A DNA stretch of 6,018 nt from Bacteroidota bacterium (GTDB taxonomy: Bacteria; Bacteroidota; Bacteroidia; Bacteroidales; UBA10428). The stretch covers positions 1-6,018 of the forward strand of contig JAHEEB010000297.1 of the NCBI GenBank assembly GCA_024640925.1. The letters run 5' to 3'. Below the pieces are notes generated by a model that was not told the DNA's origin, made no database searches, and saw only the letters and a program-made list of their open reading frames with translations. A program made the position numbers and the translations under genes. How positions within the stretch are numbered: position 1 is the stretch's first letter; each line of letters opens with the position of its first letter. Shown here one piece after another: positions 1 through 6,018 of this stretch.

Positions 1-2501
1 TATGGGTAGGAACGAATAAAGGTGCAGTTTATATTCTGAATGATTCTGTTAACACTATTTCTCAATCCGAAATCATTTCTTCAGGTATTATCAGAGGGAT
101 ATGCACAGATAAAAAAGGCAATTTGTGGTTTGCCACCTACAACACTGGTGTAAGTTGCCTTTCGGCCGATAGTATCCGACATTTTCAGATTAATGGTGGA
201 CTTAACAATAATAAGATATTCTGCTCCTTTTGCGATAAGAAAGGGAACATCTGGTTTGGAACGAACAATGGGGCCATACTTTACAATGGTGCCACCTTTA
301 AAGCATACAACGAGGCTTCGGGTCTGGCAAATAATGTTGTTCTGAGTATTACCCAGGATTCGTTCGACGATATCTGGTTTGGCACATCGGGTGGTGGTCT
401 AAGCCGGTTCGATAATGAGCGGTTTGTCCATTATTCCGAAAATGAATATATGGGCCGTATGATTTATACTCTCCTCGAAGCTCTCAATGGCAATATGATA
501 TTCGGTACTTCTAAAGGCGGGCTGACTGTATTTGACGGAAAAGAATACTCCCTGCTGAAAGAAGATATGCGTTTCACTTCGTCGATGGTTAAGGCACTGC
601 ATTATTCCAAAGACAGCGCTCTATGGATTGGCACACTTGACGATGGGTGTTTCCGGTTTGATAAAAAAGGATTTAAAAAATATACTACCCTGCACGGATT
701 AAAAAGCAACAACATAACTAGTTTTGCTTCGGATAAATATGGAAATTTATGGGTATCGAGCATTGATAGTGGTATAAGTGTTATGCCCATAGGATTGGAT
801 ACATTTTTATTTGTCTATATTCAACAAGGCCTGGGAAGCAACACGGTATACACCCTGGCTGCCGATACAAACGGAATAATCTGGGCAGGGACTGATAATG
901 GCGGCTTAAACAAAATTACTCTCATTAAAAAGAAAGAATCGTACAGCTTTTCGGTTGATAGAATTACAATGAATGAAGGTCTCACAAGCAACTCCATTCG
1001 TTCTGTTGTTATCGATTCTGCAATGAATATTTTTTTAGGAACGGCTGGTGGTGGAATAAACATTTTTTCAGGAAAAACTATTATTCCAATTACCGAAAAT
1101 CAGGGTTTAAGCTCGAATAACATCTACTCGCTGATTTTTGATAGGGATTACAACTTGTGGGCTGGCACAGAACAGGGAATCGATAAGCTTACTTTTAATA
1201 AAGATTTTACAATTAAAAATATCCATCATTATGGACGAAACGAAGGGTTCAGAGGAATAGAACTGAACAGGAACTCTTCGTGCATCGATAAGGAAGGGAA
1301 CATTTGGTTTGGCACAGTCAATGGTGTTACAAGTTACAACCCAAAGGCTGATATTAACGTTGCAGTTGCTCCAAAAATTCATATTACGGGTATTAAACTG
1401 TTTTTCAATAAAATTGAAAACACACCTTTTGCCGATAGTATCACTCCATGGTATCCACTGCCGCAAAAACTCATTCTACCTTACAAAGAAAATACTCTCA
1501 CCTTCGAATTCCTTGGTATTTACCTGCGAAATCCTTTATCGGTCCGTTATCGCTGGATACTCGAAGGCTTTGATAAAGAGTGGTCACCTGCTCTTGATCA
1601 GCGCGAGGTTACCTACACGCACTTACCTCCTGGAAAATATACATTCAAGGTGATATCGTGTGACGAGAACAATCATTGGAATGAAACTCCGGCTGTTTAC
1701 CAATTTGAAATTTTATCGCCTTTATGGCAGAAAATCTGGTTCAGAATTTTATCGGTTGTTTTAATCCTGGTAACCATTTCAGGTATAATCTATTTTTGGT
1801 TCAGACAAGTGAAAATTAAAAACAAAGCGGAACACGACCGGTTAAAAATGGAACGGAATATAATTGAACTGGAACAGGAAGCTGCCCGTTTGCAAATGAA
1901 CCCGCATTTTATTTTCAACTCCCTTAACTCTATACAAGGTTTTATTGCTACCGAAGATACATTTCAGGCCAAGAAATACCTGGCAAAGTTTGCCCGTTTA
2001 ATGAGGCTTATTCTGGAGAATGCCCGCGAAGAATACATTCCGCTTACAAATGAAATTGATATTCTTGAAAATTATTTAGAGCTTGAGAAGCTGAGTTCAA
2101 ACAATAAATTCGACTTTGCAATTCACAATAATAACTCCATCGATACGGAAACTGTTGAGATTCCTCCTATGATGATTCAGCCTTTTGTTGAGAATGCTAT
2201 TATTCATGGTATTAAAAAGAAGGAAGGGAAAGGTAAAATTGATATCTTTTTTAAGGTGAACGGTCAAATTCTTCAGTGCGAAATCATCGATAATGGTATT
2301 GGCAGGATAAAATCGGCCGAAAACAAAGCCAAAATAGTTTCCAAACACAAATCGACAGGAATTACTGTAACAACAAAACGTCTGGAGCAACTAAAAATAC
2401 AAACCGGGTTGGATGGAGGTATAGAAACCATTGATTTGTATGAAAATGATTTCCCTTCGGGAACAAAGGTCATTGTGAGCATACCTTTTGAAACATATTG
2501 A
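1..2501 (+). CDS. Propeller sensor histidine kinase, LytS/YehU type (5' partial)
   Basis: Membrane sensor kinase that should bind a ligand outside the cytoplasm and pass phosphate to the response regulator just downstream. The frame is open from the left edge (first full codon at 3), so the start and any signal peptide are missing; a TTG at 123 lies inside a propeller blade and is not the start. Visible residues number 832. In order they show: at least 11 Reg_prop blades (about 1-447); a Y_Y_Y domain (about 505-570, YRWILEGFDKEW); one hydrophobic membrane helix (about 578-600); a short charged coiled linker; and a His_kinase core with MNPHFIFNSLNSIQ, phosphoacceptor candidate His635. The ATPase part has an N box (QPFVENAIIHG, Asn731), DNGIG (763-767) and a glycine motif near 784-786. 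There is no fused receiver or HTH domain, so this is not a one-piece hybrid (HTCS) regulator. Family is clear; the ligand is unknown. Confidence 0.95.
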   Translation, partial: WVGTNKGAVYILNDSVNTISQSEIISSGIIRGICTDKKGNLWFATYNTGVSCLSADSIRHFQINGGLNNNKIFCSFCDKKGNIWFGTNNGAILYNGATFKAYNEASGLANNVVLSITQDSFDDIWFGTSGGGLSRFDNERFVHYSENEYMGRMIYTLLEALNGNMIFGTSKGGLTVFDGKEYSLLKEDMRFTSSMVKALHYSKDSALWIGTLDDGCFRFDKKGFKKYTTLHGLKSNNITSFASDKYGNLWVSSIDSGISVMPIGLDTFLFVYIQQGLGSNTVYTLAADTNGIIWAGTDNGGLNKITLIKKKESYSFSVDRITMNEGLTSNSIRSVVIDSAMNIFLGTAGGGINIFSGKTIIPITENQGLSSNNIYSLIFDRDYNLWAGTEQGIDKLTFNKDFTIKNIHHYGRNEGFRGIELNRNSSCIDKEGNIWFGTVNGVTSYNPKADINVAVAPKIHITGIKLFFNKIENTPFADSITPWYPLPQKLILPYKENTLTFEFLGIYLRNPLSVRYRWILEGFDKEWSPALDQREVTYTHLPPGKYTFKVISCDENNHWNETPAVYQFEILSPLWQKIWFRILSVVLILVTISGIIYFWFRQVKIKNKAEHDRLKMERNIIELEQEAARLQMNPHFIFNSLNSIQGFIATEDTFQAKKYLAKFARLMRLILENAREEYIPLTNEIDILENYLELEKLSSNNKFDFAIHNNNSIDTETVEIPPMMIQPFVENAIIHGIKKKEGKGKIDIFFKVNGQILQCEIIDNGIGRIKSAENKAKIVSKHKSTGITVTTKRLEQLKIQTGLDGGIETIDLYENDFPSGTKVIVSIPFETY
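3..1343 (+). repeat. Reg_prop beta-propeller blade repeats (11 visible)
   Basis: A protein-level tandem repeat of about 40-50 residues. Each unit carries a variant of G-N-[IL]-W-F-G-T followed by a glycine-rich turn. The signature heptads are centred near nt 3 (cut by the edge), 117, 243, 366, 489, 615, 741, 873, 1023, 1149 and 1296. Blades 5 (GNMIFGT), 7 (GNLWVSS) and 9 (MNIFLGT) depart most from the consensus. Related Bacteroidota sensors usually have about 14 blades forming two seven-bladed propellers, so roughly three are probably missing upstream. That blade count is an inference from the family. Confidence 0.9.
1734..1802 (+). other. Membrane-spanning segment of the sensor kinase
   Basis: About 23 residues, mostly I, V, L and F, running from IWFRILSVV to GIIYFWF, followed at once by a basic stretch (RQVKIKNK) typical of the cytoplasmic side. 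It separates the propeller and Y_Y_Y sensor from the kinase core, placing the sensor in the periplasm. The extents are judged by eye. Confidence 0.85.
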
Positions 2502-2506
2502 TTGCA

Positions 2507-2535
2507 TTTCGGTATGAGGAATTTTTTGTATTTTG
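2507..2535 (+). promoter_or_regulatory. Weak candidate promoter for the response regulator
   Basis: Bacteroidota promoters use a -7 box TAnnTTTG with a -33 box near TTTG about 19-21 nt upstream. Here TATTTTG (2529-2535) is one base short of the -7 consensus, and TTTC (2507-2510) lies 18 nt upstream. Both are imperfect. The regulator may simply be co-transcribed with the kinase. Confidence 0.25.
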
Positions 2536-2563
2536 CCAATATAAACAAATAAAAAAATGTGAT

Positions 2564-3310
2564 ATGTTCAGGGCAGTAATCATAGACGATATCGATAACT
2601 CAAGGCTTACCCTGGCTCATGATATCGGAAAATATTGCCCCACCATTAAGATAGTTGGTGAAGCCGACAGTGTAAAATCGGGACTTGAAATTATATCCTC
2701 TCAAAATCCTGATGTCGTCTTTCTCGATATCCAGCTGGGCGATGGTACAGGCTTTGATATCCTCGAAAAAATCGGCGAATTTGATTTCCAGGTTATTTTT
2801 ACAACGGCACTCGACTCATACGGCATAAGGGCTATCAAGTTTAGCGCTCTCGACTACTTACTTAAACCAATTGACCCCGACGAACTTATTGAAGCTGTAA
2901 ACAAACTTGAGCAAAACAATAAGAAAAAGAATGTGAAGGACAGCATTAGACTGTTGCTGGAGAATATGCGCGACATACAACCCTCGAACAAGAGAATAGC
3001 CCTGAACAGTGCCGATAAAGTCCATATGGTATACATCAGAGATATTATTCGATGCGAATCGCAGGGTAGTTATACAATATTTCACCTGGTAAGCAAAGAA
3101 CAAATAGTGGTCACCCACAATTTAAAAGAATACGAACAATTGCTCGAAGAATATTCCTTTATAAGAGTACATCACTCGCACCTGATAAATTTTGCTTACC
3201 TGAAGGAATATATCAAAAAAGACGGTGGCTATGCTGTAATGAACGATAATTCGCAGGTTCCCGTATCGTTTCGTAAAAGAAATAATTTGCTGGACATGAT
3301 TGGCGTTTAG
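2564..3310 (+). CDS. LytTR-family response regulator
   Basis: Cytoplasmic transcription factor of 248 residues, a normal full length for the LytR/AgrA type. The receiver (about 1-115) has the acidic pair Asp8-Asp9, phosphoacceptor candidate Asp55 (VVFLDIQLGDGTGFD), a switch Thr at 80-81 (IFTTA) and Lys101 in LDYLLKPID. A charged linker (about 116-142) leads to a LytTR DNA-binding domain (about 144-248) with IRCESQGSYTIFHL, FIRVHHSHLIN and the C-terminal VPVSFRKR. ATG 2564 is chosen because the receiver begins at once (MFRAVIIDD). The frame extends upstream to a TTG at 2498, but those residues do not resemble the family. An ATG at 2557, in another frame, meets a stop immediately. The leader is A-rich with no Shine-Dalgarno. 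It follows the kinase by 62 nt and is its evident partner. DNA targets are not identifiable here. Confidence 0.95.
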   Translation: MFRAVIIDDIDNSRLTLAHDIGKYCPTIKIVGEADSVKSGLEIISSQNPDVVFLDIQLGDGTGFDILEKIGEFDFQVIFTTALDSYGIRAIKFSALDYLLKPIDPDELIEAVNKLEQNNKKKNVKDSIRLLLENMRDIQPSNKRIALNSADKVHMVYIRDIIRCESQGSYTIFHLVSKEQIVVTHNLKEYEQLLEEYSFIRVHHSHLINFAYLKEYIKKDGGYAVMNDNSQVPVSFRKRNNLLDMIGV

Positions 3311-3317
3311 AGTAATC

Positions 3318-3337
3318 TGTTAAAGATTGAATTAACA
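3318..3337. repeat. 6-bp inverted repeat upstream of the pullulanase
   Basis: TGTTAA (3318-3323) and TTAACA (3332-3337) form a perfect 6-bp dyad with an 8-nt centre. It starts 7 nt after the regulator stop codon and ends 8 nt before a -7 box. It is AT-rich with no T-tract after it, so it does not look like an intrinsic terminator. It could be an operator or chance. Confidence 0.35.
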
Positions 3338-3353
3338 CGGCAAGATAATTTTG
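3327..3353 (+). promoter_or_regulatory. Candidate Bacteroidota-type promoter of the pullulanase gene
   Basis: TAATTTTG (3346-3353) matches the Bacteroidota -7 consensus TAnnTTTG at every fixed position. The best -33 candidate is TTG at 3327-3329, only 16 nt upstream, which is closer than usual. Transcription would start near 3358-3360, giving a leader of about 32-34 nt. This would let the pullulanase be transcribed apart from the regulator. No start site data are available. Confidence 0.5.
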
Positions 3354-3391
3354 AAATAGTCTAAAACCAATTCTAATTATTGAACAAGAAA

Positions 3392-6018
3392 ATGGATTTT
3401 GCAAAGGAGAGTGCTGCATTTTGGTTAACGGACACTATTATTGCATGCAAATTTGAAAAAGAAACCGGAGAGATAGGCAATTACAAAGAATTAGCATATA
3501 TACTCTATTACAATCCTGAGGCTGAAATTAAGGAAAAGAACGGGGAAATTGATTTATCCGGCAAAACATCAGAGATAGAGTTAGTGGATATTGGCGATTT
3601 TTCTCAGGACATTTTACCCGCTGGTATTGCTGATAATGACAGGGTAAATGAAAAATACGGACTTCTGAAAAGAAATGACAATGGGATGGATACGATTGGA
3701 TACTTCAGAAGGTTAACATTTAAAAAAACTCCCGATGAAAGTGAAATAAAGGAGATGATCTCCGGAAATCTCGTCATTGTAGCAAAAAAAGTAGGCGCGT
3801 GTTTTCGAAAGGCTATATTGCAAAAGGCCGACATAATTGATAAATATTACTGCTTTGATGGTGAATTAGGCGTGGTTTTTACCGAATCGGATTATGAATT
3901 CAGACTGTGGGCTCCTACGGCAACGGAAGTAAATCTGCATATTTACGATAGTTCGAAAACGAAGAATGAAATAGCAGCCAGTCCTTTTGAAATGGCGAAG
4001 GGAAAAGATGGCGTTTGGCGATGCCATGGGCAACAGAAATGGATGAATTTGTTCTACAAATACGAAGTAACCGTATTCTCAAGGCATTCAAAAAACTCGG
4101 TTATCAGAAAACTTGTTACTGACCCATATTCGGTATCACTTTCAACAAATGGTGAATACAGCCAGATTGTAAACCTGGATGACAAGAATGACCATGATAT
4201 TTGTCCGGAAAACTGGGAGGAACATGTATTTAATTATGATCGTGATTTTGATGAAGCCGATATTAATTTGTATGAACTGCACATCAGGGATTTTAGTGCT
4301 TTTGATGATAGCGATGCTATGCCGGAGCAATATAGAGGAAAATATAAAGCTTTCACCCTGCAAGACACAAAGGGAATTAGTCATTTAAAAGAATTAGCCG
4401 ATGCCGGATTGAAATATATTCATCTGTTGCCGGTAAACGATTTCTCAACTGTTTCTGAAGATGAAGCATTAGACATTTTGAAGACCACCATTGGTGAAGC
4501 TTCGGAATATTTTAAAAAGTATAATAAAGAAGAATTTGCGAAATTTGAAAGAATCATACAGAAGATAGAAACCACAGAAAATATGACCCTGTATGATGCA
4601 TTAAATGGAATAACCAAAAAATATGGAGGAGCTTCTGGTTATCAATATGAATTATTGAAGCTTACCTGCAACAGCGATAAATATAATTGGGGTTACGATC
4701 CCTATCATTTTATGGTTCCTGATGGAAGCTATGCCTTAAACTCCGATGGCAAGAGCAGAATAAAGGAATTCAGAGAAATGATTATGGCAATTCACAACAA
4801 TTTAAAATTAAGAGTTGTTATCGATGTTGTTTTCAATCATACATCAACGGAAGATCCTTTAGAATGGATTGTGCCTGACTACTATTACCGCATCGAAGGC
4901 GATCAGCTAAAACCACATTGTGGTTTTGAACTTGCATTGGAGAACCGAATGGTAGAAAAATTAGCTGCTGACAGCATTTACAAATGGGTAAAATATTACA
5001 AAATTGATGGTGTACGATTCGACAGAATGCAATCGATGACGATAGAATCGATATTGAAAGCGAAAGAAAAGATTAAAAATTTGACCGATGGTGAAAAGGT
5101 ATATTTTTATGGTGAAGGATTTACTGATTATTCATTAAAAGGAACGGGCAGGTTTAGAAATGCGAACAGAAATGCCTTATGGAATTATCCGGAGGAGAAA
5201 ATTGGTGTGTTCAACAGGTTTTTTAGAGATAACCTGCGGGGCGTAGCTGATAATTACAATGGCGTTTTTGAGAGAGACTCATTTATTGTCAGAAACGGGT
5301 TAAGCGAAAAAGCTCCATCATTGGATAAATCAAACTTTATTGGATACCTTTTTAAAGACGAAACCAACGGTATACACAGCGATAAACAATTTATTTGTCC
5401 TCAATCGGTGATAAATTATGTTGTCTGCCACGATAATGGAACCCTGTGGGATTTTTTAATTGCAAAAACCGGATTTGATCGTGCTGATTGCCATGATTAT
5501 CCTTCTGGCAGAACAGACATACTGTTAAAGATGAACAATATTTATGTCGGAATAATTGCTCTTTCGCAGGGAATTCCTTTTTTTTATGCCGGAACAGAAC
5601 TTTTACGATCAAAATCGGGAGATTTCAATAGTTATAACTCCGGAGAATGGTTGAATGAGTTGTATTTCCCAACCAATTTGAATAGAAACGATCTTGATTT
5701 CAATTCTGCATTTATTCATAACAGTTGGGGAAGAGGTTACATCGACAACCTTGATGGGTGGTGTGAACATGGTGGTGATGAAGAAAAAAGCAAATGGGAA
5801 GCAAGATGGAAGGAAAGACTTTTAAAGGTTCCTTCACCAACTAACAGACAGGTTCTTTATGCCAAAAATCATTTTTTGGAGATGCTAAAAATAAGAAAAA
5901 GCACCAACCTGTTTCGATTAAGAAATACGGATGAAATTATTAAACGGGTAAGTTTCCCCGATAGCCATGACAGAGATTTGTTCGTGATGAAAATTGATGG
6001 GCCGGATTTTGAACTAAA
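3392..6018 (+). CDS. pulA: Pullulanase-type alpha-1,6-glucosidase, GH13_13 (3' partial)
   Basis: Debranching enzyme that hydrolyses alpha-1,6 links in glycogen, pullulan or limit dextrins. The frame is open through the right edge: 875 residues and 2 nt. ATG 3392 is the first ATG after an in-frame TAA at 3374. The leader is A-rich. Domains: pullulanase N2-like region (about 8-160, AFWLTDTIIAC, then FDGELGVVF); CBM48 (about 165-265, FRLWAPTATEV); GH13 barrel (about 290-760). Landmarks are YELHIRDFS (294-302), HLLPVNDF (344-351) and YNWGYDP (431-437). The four GH13 regions are DVVFNHT (478-484), DGVRFDRM with predicted nucleophile Asp544, GEG with predicted acid/base Glu575, and HDN with Asp681. 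LSQGIPFF starts at 724, and a DUF3372-like C-terminal region begins near 835. No signal peptide or lipobox is visible and there are 11 cysteines, suggesting a cytoplasmic enzyme. The -1,6 specificity is inferred from the family. Confidence 0.93.
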   Translation, partial: MDFAKESAAFWLTDTIIACKFEKETGEIGNYKELAYILYYNPEAEIKEKNGEIDLSGKTSEIELVDIGDFSQDILPAGIADNDRVNEKYGLLKRNDNGMDTIGYFRRLTFKKTPDESEIKEMISGNLVIVAKKVGACFRKAILQKADIIDKYYCFDGELGVVFTESDYEFRLWAPTATEVNLHIYDSSKTKNEIAASPFEMAKGKDGVWRCHGQQKWMNLFYKYEVTVFSRHSKNSVIRKLVTDPYSVSLSTNGEYSQIVNLDDKNDHDICPENWEEHVFNYDRDFDEADINLYELHIRDFSAFDDSDAMPEQYRGKYKAFTLQDTKGISHLKELADAGLKYIHLLPVNDFSTVSEDEALDILKTTIGEASEYFKKYNKEEFAKFERIIQKIETTENMTLYDALNGITKKYGGASGYQYELLKLTCNSDKYNWGYDPYHFMVPDGSYALNSDGKSRIKEFREMIMAIHNNLKLRVVIDVVFNHTSTEDPLEWIVPDYYYRIEGDQLKPHCGFELALENRMVEKLAADSIYKWVKYYKIDGVRFDRMQSMTIESILKAKEKIKNLTDGEKVYFYGEGFTDYSLKGTGRFRNANRNALWNYPEEKIGVFNRFFRDNLRGVADNYNGVFERDSFIVRNGLSEKAPSLDKSNFIGYLFKDETNGIHSDKQFICPQSVINYVVCHDNGTLWDFLIAKTGFDRADCHDYPSGRTDILLKMNNIYVGIIALSQGIPFFYAGTELLRSKSGDFNSYNSGEWLNELYFPTNLNRNDLDFNSAFIHNSWGRGYIDNLDGWCEHGGDEEKSKWEARWKERLLKVPSPTNRQVLYAKNHFLEMLKIRKSTNLFRLRNTDEIIKRVSFPDSHDRDLFVMKIDGPDFEL

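Noticed and set aside
399..1466. Several minus-strand open frames of 60-120 codons inside the kinase gene
   Set aside because: They lie wholly opposite a gene with clear propeller and kinase motifs, and their translations show no recognisable domain.
1309..1653. Plus-strand open frame of 114 codons within the kinase gene
   Set aside because: It is out of frame with the propeller and Y_Y_Y coding sequence and its product has no recognisable features.
2498..2563. N-terminal extension of the response regulator from a TTG
   Set aside because: The start overlaps the kinase stop codon, the added 22 residues do not resemble a receiver domain, and ATG 2564 places the receiver at the N-terminus as expected.
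3318..3353. Dyad followed by TTTT as an intrinsic terminator for the regulator
   Set aside because: The stem is 6 bp with only one G-C pair, and the short T run is not adjacent to the stem.
3311..3391. LytTR binding site before the pullulanase
   Set aside because: I looked for paired direct repeats around a GTT core about one helical turn apart and found only poor single matches.
4142..4388. Short open frames on both strands within the pullulanase gene
   Set aside because: They overlap the CBM48-to-barrel coding region of a well-supported frame and have low-complexity translations.
5575..5585. Run of eight T as a possible frameshift site
   Set aside because: The frame reads through without a break into the conserved pullulanase motif GIPFFYAG, so nothing suggests slippage or error.

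Overview
The window looks like chromosomal DNA from a member of the Bacteroidota. The reasons are a kinase with a periplasmic-type beta-propeller and Y_Y_Y domain, a LytTR response regulator, A-rich leaders without Shine-Dalgarno sequences, and a perfect TAnnTTTG -7 box. Base composition is moderately AT-rich. I could not run searches, so genus is not assigned.

Three genes lie head to tail on the + strand. (1) From the left edge to 2501 is the C-terminal 832 residues of a membrane sensor histidine kinase: a propeller of at least 11 visible blades, a Y_Y_Y domain, one membrane helix, and a LytS/YehU-type kinase core. Its start is outside the window. (2) From 2564 to 3310 is a complete 248-residue LytTR response regulator, its evident partner. 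(3) From 3392 to the right edge is a type I pullulanase-like debranching enzyme of glycoside hydrolase family 13 (GH13_13). It has 875 visible residues, all four GH13 active-site regions, no signal peptide and no C-terminus in view.

The two gaps are short: 62 nt between kinase and regulator, and 81 nt between regulator and pullulanase. Each holds a candidate promoter. The one before the pullulanase has a perfect -7 box and a neighbouring 6-bp dyad, so this gene may have its own promoter.

The simplest reading is that the kinase senses an extracytoplasmic ligand, phosphorylates the regulator, and the regulator controls unknown promoters. The pullulanase cuts alpha-1,6 branches in glycogen or maltodextrins, probably inside the cell. 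A regulatory link between the pair and the pullulanase is suggested only by adjacency. I saw no RNA genes, mobile elements, CRISPR arrays or clear terminators, and no strong case for a new kind of system.
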